Below, in pieces: positions 11,746-23,765 of a stretch of DNA of 64,000 nt. Each line of letters opens with the position of its first letter. The first letter of the stretch is position 1. The stretch is taken from assembly GCA_030762935.1 (NCBI GenBank), contig CM060896.1:9977501-10041500 (forward strand). Reading direction: 5' to 3'. Both the position numbers and the translations under genes were made by a program. The notes beneath the pieces are model-generated. The model saw only the letters and a list, made by a program, of their open reading frames with translations, did not search any database and was not told the origin of the DNA. This DNA is from Hymenopus coronatus. Taxonomy: Eukaryota > Arthropoda > Insecta > Mantodea > Hymenopodidae.

Positions 11746-12453
11746 TGTGAACACGATAACTCAAAAACGAAAAGTCGGTAAAGTACCAAACTTGGTATTT
11801 AAGTTTAGTAGCCTCCAGGGATGCGACACGAAGATTTTGAGAAAAATCCCCCCACCCCCAACTACCCTTTACATGGAACATTTTTCGAAAATTTTGATTT
11901 TCTCAAAAATGGCTCTAACGATTTTGATTAAAAATGCGTATATTGAACATATTTACCTGACAAATGAAATGTATATCTTTAATTTTCTGGGAATAGCCTC
12001 TGAAGAGTAGTTTATTCTGGATGAATTTTACTAAATTTTGAATAACTGCTAAACCGTAAGAGATGGACAAAAACTTACTCAACAAAAAATATAGAGCACA
12101 TTAAAACACACAATTTATGTTATACACATTTTTTCGTGGAGTTCGTCGTTTTTGTGACATTCCTTATTTTTGGTTTCTGCTATGAAAAACGTATACTTTT
12201 CTCATACAGGAACTTGTCAACTCCTATCCATATAAACAAAGGAACTTCATTGACATAGCAACCAGCTTTTGACTATCACTTTAACCTACGGTTGTCCCTT
12301 ATTTCGCTCCTACTTACAAGGAAGCGAGTAATTAGACTATTTCTGCTATTTTTTTCTGATTAGCATAAAGTAAATAGAAGTATAAGCTTTTTAATAAGTA
12401 TTTGTTGCAGGGATATGGAGAAAGTCATGTGAATGGTACACATCAGATTATTT
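11546..12453 (+). repeat. R1 copy, forward, full length (reference copy)
   Basis: Most complete forward copy. Order: H hairpin (TACTTTCTCCATACGCACTATGTACATAG..), A (GTATTGCACTCCACC to the A-run at about 11665), GCATTTTCACAAGAAGGTCC, a long (GT)n slot at 11696-11743, GTCTGTGAACACGATAACTC, ACTTGGTATTTAAGTTTAGTA, GCGACACGAAGATTTTGAG, GGAATAGCCTCTGAAGA, CTGCTAAACCGTAAGAGATGG, the ACATAGCAACCAGCTTTTGAC core, and the terminal CATGTGAATGGTACACATCAGATT. No frame stays open across the copy. Subterminal inverted motif, terminal hairpin, internal microsatellite and AT target preference resemble Helentron-associated elements (DINE-1 type), but no Rep/helicase source is visible here. Confidence 0.9.
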
Positions 12454-12460
12454 GATAAAG

Positions 12461-12736
12461 TTTACCGTTTTCGAGATATTCCGGATCATTTGTTTCAATT
12501 TTAAGCCACTTAAACTTTCTCAAACGGGAAGGCATCTTTCTTCTCCTTTCTTGTTTGTTTACTCCTGGCAAGCACAGAGAATGGAATTCCAATTGTTTCA
12601 CATTACGATCGGCTTTTAAAGGACGAGACTATCGCTTTAGTCTGTGCATATTCTTATTTCCCTTCTACTTTTGAACAAAAGGTTTGTTTACCGAACAGCT
12701 AGAGGACATCATGTCAATGGAACACATCGATTTTTT
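12461..12736 (+). repeat. R1b fragment, forward
   Basis: Second half of B from a diverged subfamily. TTTGTTTACTCCTGGCAAGC and GGTTTGTTTACCGAACAGCTAG replace the standard R1 words. The latter recurs at about 35132 and 40410, which defines the subfamily. Confidence 0.75.
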
Positions 12737-12788
12737 CCCCTTCTACTTACAAGAAACCAAGTAATAAGATAATATGGAAAATTTGACC

Positions 12789-13621
12789 AAAAAATCTGAT
12801 ATGTTCCATTTACATGACCTTCTCTATATCTCTGTAACAAATTATTGTTAAAAAGCTTATGCTTCTATTTACTTCATGCTAATCAAGAAAAAGTTAATAG
12901 AAATAGTCTTATTACTTGCTTTATTGTAAGTAGAAGCGAAATAAGGGAGTACCATAGGTTAAAGTGAAAGTCAAAAGCTGGTTGCTATGTGACTGATGTT
13001 CCTTTGTTTGTATGGATGTTCACAAATTCCTGTATGAGAGAAGTAAGAGTTTTTTTTTTTTTAAAGCTGAAACTAAAAACAAGGAATATCTAAAAAACGA
13101 CCAACTCCACGACAAAAAGGCATACAACATAAATTGTGTGATTTAACGTGCTCTACATTTTTTATACAGTAAGTTTTTGTCTATTTTTTACGGTTTGGCA
13201 ATTATACAAAGTTTCTCAAAATTCATCCAGGATAAAGTAGTCTTCTGAGGTTCTTCCCAGAAAATTCAAGATATACATTTTATTCTCTTTAATATAAGAG
13301 ATTTTAGTCAAAATAATTACAGCCATTTTTGAGAAAAGCAAAATTTTCGAAAAAAGTTCTATGTAAAGGGTAGTTGGAGATGGGGGAGTTTTCCTGAAAT
13401 TATTTGTGTAGCATCCTTGAAAGATATAAAACTGAAATAGGAAACTTGATATTTGAATTATGGTGTTAGAGACACGTACAGACGTTTTTCCATAAATTAT
13501 ATTTTGTATTGAAAACCTACATTTCCGCCTAAATCTCTGTGTAGAATGTTTTAGGTAGAGTGGAATGGCTTCTTTGTCTGCTATGTTGTACATTGTAAAT
13601 GTGTGATAGAGAAAGCAAAAA
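12789..13621 (-). repeat. R1 copy, reverse
   Basis: Runs from AATCTGATATGTTCCATTTACATGAC to a diverged hairpin (TGCTATGTTGTACATTGTAAATGTGTGATAGAG). The A segment is also diverged. Confidence 0.83.
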
Positions 13622-13856
13622 GTCCCAAATCCGATTTTGCCCACAAGAGTGGCAGCAGCTGTGGGAAATGCTGCAGGAACAGAAATATTCCCATAGTCAC
13701 GGTTCCTCACTCTGACCTTTCCCATGATAGCGTGTGTGGAACATTGTTTCCTTCGTGAACACCTTTCTTCACGACGTGCATCTGCTGCCATTTTAAATGT
13801 CTATTCAGCTCACACAGCCCAACTTCAATCTTTCTTTCGTAATGCATATTTAAGAA

Positions 13857-14701
13857 TTCTCTACACGTACTATGTACATAGTGTATAGGGAAGGTATTGT
13901 ACTCCACCCAAAAATTCGATACCGAGATTTCACCAGAAATATATATTTTAGAGTCCCCTGTATCCAAAAAAAAAAAAACAAACAAACATTTTTAGAAAAA
14001 GGCTAGTATGTATGTTTGCCTATGAACACGATAACTCAAAAACGAAAATTCGGTAAAATATCAAACTTGGTATTTAAGTTTAGTATCTTCCAGGGATGCG
14101 ACACGAACATTTTGAGAAAATCGCTCCACCCCAGTGGAACGTTTTTTGAAAATTTTGAGTCTCACAAAAATGGCTATAACAATTTTCATTAAAATGTCGT
14201 ATATTAAAGATATTTAAGTGACAAACAAAATGTATATCTTGAACTTTCTGGGAATAGCCTCTGAAGACTATTTATTCTGGATGAATTTTACGGAATTTTG
14301 AATAACTGCTAAAAATTAAGAGATGGATAAAAACTTACACCACAAAAAACGTAGAGCACATTAAAACACACAATTTAAGTTGTGTACATTTTTTTTCGTG
14401 GAGCTGATCGTTTTTGAAATATCCAGCTTTGAAAAACTTACACTTTTCTCATACAGGAATTTGACAACTCGTGTCCATACAAACAAAGGAACTTCAGTCA
14501 CATAGCAACCAGCTTTTGACTATCACTTTAACCTATGGTACTCCCTTATTTCGCTTCTACTTACAAGGAGGCAAGTAATAAGACTATTCCTGCTAATTTT
14601 TTCTCGATTAGCAAGAAGTAAATAGAAGCGTAAGATTTTTAGCAACAATTTGTAGCAGAGATGTAGAGAAAGTCATGTGAATGGAACACATCAGATTTTT
14701 G
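13857..14701 (+). repeat. R1 copy, forward, full length
   Basis: Hairpin through AACACATCAGATTTTT. The microsatellite slot is reduced to GTATGTATGTTTGCC. The 235 bp before it (13622-13856) show no recognised feature. Confidence 0.88.
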
Positions 14702-14790
14702 TTTACCTAGCAAGTAGGATAAGTTATTTACTGCATCCAAAAATCCAATGTAATATCACCGCAAATATATTTTAATCAGCCTGAATAAAA

Positions 14791-15569
14791 GCAATCCGAT
14801 GTGATCCATTCACATGACTTTCTCTATATCTCTGTAACAGATTATTGTTAAAAAGTTTATTCTTCTACTTCATGATACACTAAAATTAGCAGAAATTGTC
14901 TTTTTACTTCCTTCCTTGTAAGTAGAAGCGAAATAAGGGAGTACCATAGGTTAAAGTGATAGTCAAAAGCTGGTTGCTATGTGACTGATGTTCCTTTGTT
15001 TGTATGGACAGCAGTTCACAAATTCCTGTATGAGAAAAGTATAAGTATTTTAAAGGTAAAACCAATAACAATGAATATCTAAAAACCGATCAACTCCACG
15101 AAAAAAATGTATATTACATAAATTGTTTTAACGAGCTCTACATTTCCTGTTAAGTTAACTCTTGTCCATTTCTTACGGTTTAGCAGTTATGCATAATTCC
15201 GGAACATTCATCCAGAATAAAGTAATCTTCAGAGGCTATTCCCAGAAATTTTATGATATACATTTTATTTGTTAGATAAATTTCTTTAAAGTACGATATT
15301 TTAAACAATATCGTTAGAGCCATTTTTGAGAAAGTCAAAATTTTCGAAAAAAGTTCCAAGTAAAGTGTATTAGGGTGGGCGGATTTTCTTGAAAATCTTC
15401 ATGTTCCTTGGAAGATATCAAACTTAAACACCAAGTTTGGTATTAACACACACACGGACCTATTTCTAATTTTATTCAGAGGGCACCAAAACATGTATTT
15501 CCGGTGAAATCTCAGTATCGAATTTTTGGATACATTACAATACCTTCTCTTTACACTATGTACATAGAG
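14791..15569 (-). repeat. R1 copy, reverse, left arm of symmetrical dimer
   Basis: Reverse copy ending at the hairpin at about 15546-15575 (CTCTTTACACTATGTACATAGAGAACG). The next copy begins in the same hairpin and keeps its own A segment, so this is a complete head-to-head palindrome with B and A on both arms. Confidence 0.85.
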
Positions 15570-16101
15570 AACGTATATCATTCGAACCAAAAACTTGATG
15601 GAGAGATTTCATAGCAGAATATATATTTTGAGATCTGAGTCCCAAAAAAATAATTTTTAGAAAAAGGTCCTAGGGTCTGTGTTTGAGCATAGCTTAAAGA
15701 CGAAGTCTGTATTAAACAGCAAACTTGCTATTTAAGTTTAGCATATTCCAGGGGTACGACACGAAGATTTACAGAAAAATCCTCCCATCACATACTACCG
15801 TTTGCATGGAACATTTTTGGAAAATTTTTATTTTCTCATAAATGGCTGTAACGATTTTGAGTATATATTAAATATACTTATATCAGAAATAAAAAGTAGA
15901 TGTTGAATTTTGTGGGAATAGCTTCTGAAGACATTTTTCCTCTGGATGAACTTGTATAACTGGTAAACCATAAGAGACACACAAAAATGTAAATCTAGTC
16001 AAAACACACACTTTATTCATGTTCACTTTTGTTGCAGAGTTGACCGTTTCCGAGATATTCCTTGTTATTAATTTCAATTTTAAACTGTGTTTCTTCTCAC
16101 T
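15570..16101 (+). repeat. R1 copy, forward, right arm, truncated
   Basis: Starts in the shared hairpin with A (GTATATCATTCGAACC through the A-run), continues through B as far as the TTTTAAACTGTGTTTCTTCTC word, then stops. The outer 300 bp of B are absent. Confidence 0.82.
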
Positions 16102-16225
16102 CATTTACATTAGATACCCAGAAATCAATGGAAATACACGTTTTGAGGCTCTCTGAGTCAAAAATAAAACCTCATTAGATATATTCACATTGGTGCCTCT
16201 ATCTTCCATACAAAAAACTATTCCT

Positions 16226-16742
16226 AAAAACCTGACGTGTTCCATTCACATGACTTTCTCTACTTCTGTGTAACAAATTATTGTTAAAAAGCTTATGCTT
16301 CTATTTGCTCATGCTAATCGAGAAAAAAAAAAAATAGCAGACCTAGTCTTATTGCTTGCTTCCTTGTAAGTAGAAGCGAAATAAGGGAGTACCATAGGTT
16401 AAAGTGACAGTCAAAAGCTGGTTGCTATGTGACTGATGTTCCTTTGTTTGTATGGACACGAGTTGACAAATATCTGTATGAGAAAACTAAGTTTTTCAAA
16501 GCTGAAACCAAAAACAAGGAATACCTAAAAACGATCAACTCCTAGAAAAAAATGTATATGACATAAATTGTATGTTTTAATGTGCTCTACAGTTTTTATG
16601 TGGTAAGTTTTTGTCCATTTCTTACGGTTTAGCAGTTATGTAAAATTCATTCAGAACAAAGTAGTCTTCAGAGGCTATTCCCAGAAAATTCAAGATATAC
16701 ATATTATTTGTCAGGTAAATATCTTTAATATACCTACTATAT
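16226..16742 (-). repeat. R1 copy, reverse, inner end missing
   Basis: From CTGACGTGTTCCATTCACATGAC to ATCTTTAATATACC. It breaks before the GTGTCGC block and H. Confidence 0.85.
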
Positions 16743-16782
16743 AAGGTAGCAGACACTTTATATGTATTAACGAGATCTACTT

Positions 16783-17579
16783 TTCTACTTTCTCTACACG
16801 TGTAGAGAAGGTATTGCATTGCACCATGAAAATCGATACTGAGATTTCACCAGGAATAAACATTTTAAAGTCCCCTGTTTCCGAAAAAAAAAAAACATTT
16901 TAAGAAAAAGGTGAGTGTGACCGTGTTTCTGATAACACAAAAACGAAAACTCGGTAAAACATCAAACTTGATATATAACCTAATCTAATAGGGATGCGTC
17001 ACGAGGAGGAACATCCCCCCACTCCAAACTATCGTTTGCATGGACTAACAATTTTGATTAAAATCTCTTGTATATAAGATATTTAGATGCCAAACAAAAA
17101 GTTATCTTGAATATTCTGGGAGTAGCCTCTACACAGCTCTTTATTCGGGCTGATATTTATTGAATTTTCAACTGGTAAACTGTAAAAAATAGACAAAAAT
17201 TTACTACAAAAAATGCAGTTCATGATAAAACACACAGTTTATGTCCTATACATTTTTTCGTGGATTTGATGGTTTATGAGATATTCCTTGTATATTGGTA
17301 TCAGCTTTAAAAAACCTATACTTTTCTCATTTAGGAATTTGTCAACTCGTGTCCATACAAACAAAGGAACTTCAGTCACATAGCAACCAGCTTTTGTCTA
17401 TCACTTTAACCTATGGTACTCCCTTATTTCGCTTCTACTTACAAGGAAGCAAGTAATAAGACTATTTCTGCTAATTTTTCTGAATTAGCACGAAGAACAT
17501 AGAAGCATAAGCTTTTTACAATAACTTGTTGTAGAGATGTAGAAAAAGTCATGTGAATGGAACACATCAGATTTTTTTT
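16783..17579 (+). repeat. R1 copy, forward, with shortened hairpin
   Basis: Hairpin reduced to the perfect palindrome CTCTACACGTGTAGAG; the central ACTATGTACATAGT is deleted. The rest runs to ACACATCAGATTTTTTTT. Confidence 0.87.
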
Positions 17580-17783
17580 CTTTTCTTCGTTGAGTTGATA
17601 ATTTATGGACTATTGCTTGTTATTTGCTTCAGATTTAAAATACTTTTCTCACACGTAAATTTGTAAATTCCTGGCCGTAGATGGAAACGGAGCACAACCA
17701 CATGGCAATGACATTTTAAAAGATTTGACTGTAGGTAGCCTAGTGTATTCCCTTCTACTTACAAGTAATTAAGACAGTGTCGT
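17580..17783 (+). repeat. R1b fragment, forward
   Basis: Starts at CTTCGTTGAGTTGATAATTT and ends after CCCTTCTACTTACAAGTAATTAAGAC. It attaches directly to the end of the preceding standard copy, like 12461 and 34355. Confidence 0.7.
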
Positions 17784-17948
17784 AATGACGTCAGTTTAAT
17801 TCTAGGGGAGAAAAAATGGCAGCTGTAGTATCCCAAAAGCAACAACATTTGCGGTGTAGAGGCGGCCAACATTAGATCTCAACAACCTGTTGCTGTTTAA
17901 AATTGCATCCTGCCAGAGTTCCTGCAACAACCATTTCCTTGCGCACGC

Positions 17949-18420
17949 ATTCCATTCACATGACCTTCTCTACATCTCTACAACAAATTATTGCTAAAAA
18001 GCTTATTCTTCTACTTACTTTATAGCTGAAACGAATAACAAGGAATATCTAAAAAAAACGATCAACTGCACGAAAAAAATGCAAATGCCATAAATTGTGT
18101 GTTTTAACGTGCTCTACATTTTTTGTGTGATAAGTTTTTGTCTATCTCCTACGGTTTACCAGTTATGCAAAAGTCAATCAAATTCATCCAGAATAAACAT
18201 GTCTTCAGAGGCTATCTCCAGAAAATTCAAAATATATATTTTATTTGGCATGTAAATATCTTAAATATAAGATATTTTAATCGAAATTGTTACAATATTT
18301 TTGAGAAAATCAAAATTGTCAATATTTTTTCCATGTAAAGGCTAGTTAGACGTGGGAGAATTTTATTGAAAATATTTGTGTCGCATCCTGGGGAGATACC
18401 CAACTATAAAAAGTTTGGCA
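17949..18420 (-). repeat. R1 copy, reverse, internally deleted
   Basis: The outer end is joined directly to GCTGAAACGAATAACAAGG, removing the central core. It ends within B at AAAAGTTTGGCA, where forward sequence begins. Confidence 0.8.
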
Positions 18421-18811
18421 TTTTTTGAGATATTCCTTGTTTTTTGTTTCAAATTTGAAAAACTTATACTTTTCTCATACGGGAATTTGTCAACTCCTGT
18501 CCACACAAACAAAGGAACTTCAGTCACATAGCAACCAGCTTTTGACTATCACTTTAACCTATGGTACTCCATTATTTAGCTTCTATTTACAAGGAAGAAA
18601 GTAATAAGACTATTTCTGCTAATTTTTTCTCGATTAACATGAAGTAAATTGAAGCATAAGGTTTTTTTATTTGTTGCAGAGATGTAGAGAAAGTCGTGCG
18701 AATGGAAGTCATCAGATTTTTTTATTCAGGGGACCCAAAGGATATATTTGCGGTGAAATCTCGGTATCAAAATACACTACCTTCTCTGTACACTATGTAT
18801 ATAGTACGTGT
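18421..18811 (+). repeat. R1 3' half, forward, with trailing reversed A-H module
   Basis: Forward B from TTTTTTGAGATATTCC to ATCAGATTTTTTTATTC, then reversed A (GGGGACCCAAAGGATAT) and H (CACTATGTATATAGTACGTG). Same architecture as 7279-8116 and 25741-26436. Confidence 0.82.
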
Positions 18812-19154
18812 GAGTGAGTGAGAAACAAGTGCGAGTGGTGAATGAAACAAATGAATGAGCCGAGAGGAAGCATACCATCCGGTAAGGTTACAGTTGGTTG
18901 CGCAGTTAGAGGACCTAACCTTGTGAATCTCCCCACCTAGCGTTGCGTCCCATCCTCATTTCTCGCCGCAAATTGGCTCCAGTGGCGGACTCTACCATCC
19001 CTTCCTCGGGATCTAACCGGGCCTTCCTCCTCTTCATTTACGAGACAGATTCCCGTGGTTTCTCCGAGCGCACTTCAGCCTTCAGAGAGCTTATTGTGCT
19101 ATCTGTATCGTTCAGAGCAAAGCATCCTATAAAAAAAAGTGAATTTTATCCCCA
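18812..19154. other. GC-richer unassigned segment
   Basis: 343 bp of mixed composition starting with a short GTGA run. A 92-codon frame crosses it on the plus strand but continues into R1 and mariner sequence, so it is not supported as a gene. Possibly the end of an unrecognised transposon. Confidence 0.45.
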
Positions 19155-20530
19155 TTTTTACTTTCTGAACACCTCCCTATATACGAGGGCCGTTTTTTTT
19201 TCAAGCTCCAATAGGCTATAAATAAAAGACAAGGCCATAGAAAACAATTGACGTTGTTTTGAAGGTCTTCGTTGGTTTGAAAGTGCTGCCCTCCTAGCCA
19301 CGTCTTCAGTTCAGGGAAAAGGTGAAAGTCGCTGTGTGCCAGGTCAGGACTGTACGGCAGATGATCGAAAATGTCCCATTGAAATTCTTCAAGGAGCCGA
19401 TGGGATGTGCCAGCAGTGTGTGGACGAGCGTTGTCATGGATCAACTAAATTCCTGAAGTCAGTATTCCTCTTCGTTTGTTTTGAATGACTCTCCGCAAAC
19501 GTCATAAAGTACGAAGATCTTCAAAACAACGTAAATGCTCATTTGAAATCATTGGCGGCAACATTTTTTGAAGCTGGTATTGCAAAGCTTGTGTACAGGT
19601 ACGATAAATGTCTCAATATTTTCGGTGATTATGTTGAAAAGTAACCATAAGTGTACAAAACTTTTAGTAATAAAATAATTGTTTTGTATGAACTTGTCTT
19701 TTATTTATAGCCTATTGGAGCTTGAAAAAAAGCGGCCCTCGTACATAGTGTATAGAGAAGGTATTGCATTGTACCCAAAAAGTTGATACCGAGATTTTAT
19801 CGGAAACATATGTTTTGGGACCCCTTCAATTTAAAAAGGGATTTCTTAGAAAAAGGACCGCCCGCGCGCGGGTGTGTGTTTGGGGATGGGGCAGGGGGGA
19901 AGCATAGCTCAAAAACGAAAGTTCCTTTTAACACCAAACTTGATATTTAAGTTCAGTATCTTCCACGAATGCGACGCGAAGCTTTTCAAAGAAATCTCCC
20001 CATCCCAAACTACCATTTACATGGTAAAAAATCGAAAGTTAATGACTCTAAAGATTTTCATTAAAATATCATATATTAAAGATATTTACATGACAAATAA
20101 AACGTATATCCTGAATTTTCTGGGAATAGCCGCTGAAGACCTGGATGAATTTTTCTGAATCTTCCATAACTGGTAAACCTTAAGAGATAGAGAAAAATGT
20201 ATCTGCTACACAAAAAATATAAATTTCATTATAACACACAATTTATGTCATATATATTTTTCGTGGAGTTGACTGTTTTGGAGATATTCCTTGTTATTGA
20301 TTTCAGTTTTAAAATACTTAAACGTTTCTCATACAGGAACTTGTCAACTCCTAGCCACGCAAAGAAACGGATTTCAATGCCATAGCAACCACATTTTAAA
20401 ACATTTGACTGTCGGTTTAGCCTAGTGTATTCCCTTATTTTCCTTCTACTTACAAGAAAGCATTTCTGCTAGTGTTTATCTCGATTAGCAAGAAGTAAAT
20501 AGAAGAATAAGCTTTTTAACAATACGTTAT
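19155..20530 (+). repeat. R1 copy, forward, interrupted by a mariner MITE
   Basis: TTTTTACTTTCTGAACACCTCCCTATA lies left of the MITE and CATAGTGTATAGAGAAGG right of it, so the MITE split the centre of the hairpin at a TA. B then runs to TTTTTAACAATACGTTATA. Its GT slot is GCGCGCGGGTGTGTG. Confidence 0.87.
19184..19741. mobile_element. Mariner-derived palindromic MITE
   Basis: 558 bp bounded by TA on both sides, with long inverted ends starting CGAGGGCCG then a T-run and CAAGCTCCAATAGGCTATA. It contains two outward-facing remnants of the same transposase C-terminal half. On the minus strand are HDNARPHTA and YSPDLAHSDFHLFPELK, holding the second and third catalytic Asp regions of the mariner family (D34D type). 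On the plus strand is EDLQNNVNAHLK through LFGDYVEK-like residues and a stop at about 19641. The N-terminal half with the first Asp is absent, so it encodes no transposase and is non-autonomous. Confidence 0.9.
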
Positions 20531-20705
20531 AAGCAGGCACCTCTCTGACTAGCTAGCTATTTTACTATTCTGTTTTGTCCTTTGCCAAATCATGCTAATT
20601 TCAAAATTTTCCCTGATTGCCTTTAAAATATAAACATCGTATTAATCCTTGATAAACCAGTAACATATTTATAAATGTTGCTGATACATGTGTGTATCTC
20701 ATCAG

Positions 20706-21444
20706 AAAAAACACTGATATGTTCCATTCACATGACTTTCTCTACATCTGTGTAACAAATCATTGTTAATAAGCTTATTCTTGTATCTGCTTCATGATAA
20801 TCCAGATAAATATTAATAGAAATGTTTCCTTATGTAAAGGGAAGTGAGGGAATACACTGGTCTAAGACGACAGTCAAATCTTTTAAAAGCTGGTTGCCAT
20901 GGGATTGAAATTCGCTTCTTTGCATGACCAGGAGTTGACAAGTATGAGAAAAGTTTAACTATTTTAAAACTGAAACTAATAACAAGATGGCCTCGAAAAT
21001 GGTCCATTCCACGAGAAAAAAAAGTAAATAACATAAATTGTGCAGTTAACCAGATCTACAGCTTTGTATAATAAGTTTCTTTCTATCTCTTGCGGTTTAC
21101 TAGTTTTGCGAAATACAGCCAGAATAAGGTCTTCAGAGACTATACCAGAAAATTCAAGATCTACATTTTATTTATCATGTAATATCTTTAATGTAAAACA
21201 TTTTAATCAAAATCCTTATGACTTTTTTTGAGAAAATATAAATGTGCGAATATTTTTCTATGTAAAGGGTAGTTTGCATATCGATACCAAGTTTGGTATT
21301 TTACCGAATTTTCGTTTTTGAGTTATCGTGTTCACAGACACACACATACAGAACTTTTTCTATTTTTTTTTTTTTTGATACAGGAGACCCTAAAATATGT
21401 ATTTCGAGTGAAATCTCGATATCAGATTTTTGGGTAGAGTGCAC
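20706..21444 (-). repeat. R1 copy, reverse, hairpin missing
   Basis: From ATATGTTCCATTCACATGAC through the AC slot (ACACACACATACAG) to the A segment, stopping at GGGTAGAGTGCAC just before H. The block around the GTGTCGC motif is deleted. Confidence 0.83.
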
Positions 21445-21602
21445 TAGGCTAAAGAGAGGGTCCAATCTTTTAAAAGTCGGTCGTTATGTGAAACAAATTC
21501 GATTCTCTTTCCTTGCTAGGAGTAAACAAAAGAGAAAAGATTAAGTAGCTTAAGGTGAAACCAACAAGTCGGAATATCTCGAAAACGATCATCTCAAGAA
21601 AG
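21445..21602 (-). repeat. R1b fragment, reverse
   Basis: GGCTAAAGAGAGGGTCCAATC through GAATATCTCGAAAACGATCATC. The sequence class (AGGAGTAAACAAAAGAG) is R1b, joined to standard R1 on its left. Confidence 0.65.
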
Positions 21603-21631
21603 TAAGAAAAGAGAAAAAAGGTACCTATATA

Positions 21632-22182
21632 CAATTTGTTACAAAGGTTATTCTTCTATCTACTTGATGCTAGTCAAGATCAACGTTAGCAGAAATGGTG
21701 TTATTACTTAGTTCCTTGTAAGTAAAAGGGAACTGCACAAGGTTAAAGTGACAGTCAAAACTTTTAAAAGCTGGTTGCCATGGCCACAAGTTTCCGTGTG
21801 GGAAAAGCTTCAAGCATTCAAAATCTGAAACAAGCAACAACTCATCCAGAATGAAGAGGTCTTCAGCGGCTATTCCCAGAAAATACAAGATACACATTTC
21901 GTCTGTCATAAAAATATCTTAAACATAAGGTATTTCAATTGAAATCGTTAGAGCCTTTTTTGAGAAAATTGCAATTTTGGGGTGGGGGGAGTTTTCTCAA
22001 AATATTCGTGAGTTATCGTGTTCATAGAATACAGACATACACACGCTCGTTTTTCTAAAAACTGCATTTAATACAGGGGACCCTAATACGTGTATTTCCG
22101 TTGAAATTTCGGTATTGAATTTTTGGATGCAATACAATACCTTCTCTATATACTATGTACATAGTACATGTAGAGAAAGTAA
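21632..22182 (-). repeat. R1b/R1 copy, reverse
   Basis: From CAATTTGTTACAAAGG to the hairpin (CTATATACTATGTACATAGTACATGTAGAG). Internal deletions remove much of the centre. Confidence 0.78.
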
Positions 22183-22195
22183 ATATAGAGCTGGT

Positions 22196-22283
22196 GGAAA
22201 TACATAATTTATGTCATACATATTTAGTTTGTAAAGCTAACCATTTCAGAGATATTCCCTGTATTTGATTTAAATTATAGCGG

Positions 22284-22321
<38 letters not shown>

Positions 22322-22534
22322 TTTGTTTTACTCCTGGGCATGGAAAGAGAAGCCAGTTTCAATTGACAATTGCATAGCGACAGCTTTTAAAAGATCTCAA
22401 TATTGCTTTATCCTAATATTCTACCTAGGAAGCTAGTAATACAAATGTTTATGACGATTAGCATGAATAGATGGAAGAATACGCTTTTGTTTGGGGAACA
22501 GGTAGCGAAAGTGATGTGAATATAACACATGAGA
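22196..22534 (+). repeat. R1b fragment, forward, with (TA)n
   Basis: AATACATAATTTATGTCATAC through AATATAACACATGAGA. A (TA)17 run at 22285-22319 lies in the middle of B, not at the usual GT slot. Confidence 0.72.
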
Positions 22535-22728
22535 ACGAAGCGCCAGGGTGTTGTGACCCACATCATGTTCAGCATTTAGAATCGCTGTTATAAATAGCAG
22601 TGTTGCCAGCTTTACCTCATTTACAGAGATCGCTGACTCTTCAACTGTCAGGTCAGTTATCATAGTGTCCTCAAACTCACTCTTCTAGGGCTCCTCTTGT
22701 TAGCCTACTTTGTTGCTAGCTCCAGCTT

Positions 22729-23478
22729 TTATACTTTCTCTAGTGTATAGAGAAGGTATTGCACTCCACCCAAAAATGCCATACCAACATTTCACCCGAA
22801 ATATACGTTTTGGGGTAACTTGGTATTTAAACTTGGTATCTTCCAAGGATGCGACACGAAGATTTTCAAGAAATCCCCCCGCCGCAAACTACCCTTTATA
22901 CACGGAAAACTTTTCGGAAATTATGATTTTCGTAAAATGGCTGAAAGGTTTTCATTAAAATGCCGTATATTAAAGATATTTAAATGACAAATAAAATGTA
23001 TATCTTGAATTTTCTAGGAATAGCCTCTAAAGACTACTTTATTCTGGATAAATGTTACGGAATTTTACATAACTGCTAAACTGTAAGAGATGGACAAAAA
23101 ATTGCAAAAACAGGAAATGTAGAGTACGTTAAAACACACAATTTATGTTATATGCATTTTTTTCGTGGAGTTCGCCGTTTTTGAGATACACCTTGTTTTT
23201 GGTTTCAGCTTTGAAAAACTTATACTTTTCTCATACAGGAATTTGTCAACTGGTGTCCATACAAACAAAGGAACATCAGTCACATAGAAACCAGCTTTTG
23301 GCTTTCACTTTAACCTATGGTACTCCCTTATTTCGCTTCTACTTACAAGGAAGCAAATAATAAGACTATTTCTGCTATTTTTGTCTCGATTATCATAAAG
23401 TAGATAGAAGAATATGTACTTTAGCAATAATTTGTTACAGGGATGTAGAGAAAGTCATGTGAGTGTAACACATGAGAT
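22729..23478 (+). repeat. R1 copy, forward, GT slot deleted
   Basis: The hairpin has lost its central bases (CTTTCTCTAGTGTATAGAG). The A segment jumps straight to AACTTGGTATTTAAAC, so the microsatellite slot is missing. Ends GTAACACATGAGATT. Confidence 0.84.
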
Positions 23479-23765
23479 TGTGTCGTTTGATCTGTTATTC
23501 TGAGGTTCTAAGCCATTCTGCGTAAGATGGTTGAGTAATGTATTTAAGATTTATTATATGAGTGATTTATTAGAGCAAATAAAGCATGTCATATGCTGTC
23601 GTCATGTTAACATAATTTGGTCTCATCATCAAGGCTTTTATCACAATCTCACTTCTAATACGGCCATAGACCATTGACTTGCTCATTAGAAAAAACAAGC
23701 AATCAATTGATTCTTGATAACCACACATAGTTATCTGTCAACTTATTTATACATCTATTTTTACT
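23479..23765. other. Unassigned spacer
   Basis: About 290 bp of AT-rich DNA with no recognised feature. Confidence 0.5.

Noticed and set aside
11452..12010. ORFs with Val-Cys or Thr-His runs
   Set aside because: These are translations of (GT)n/(AC)n slots in R1 copies. Similar frames appear at 7050, 26251, 30870 and 33405 only where the slot is long.
17785..17800. CRE-like TGACGTCA in a spacer
   Set aside because: A single 8-bp palindrome without a nearby promoter or gene is not evidence of regulation.
18943..19221. 92-residue plus-strand ORF
   Set aside because: It runs through R1 hairpin and mariner terminal-repeat sequence and has no recognisable domain.
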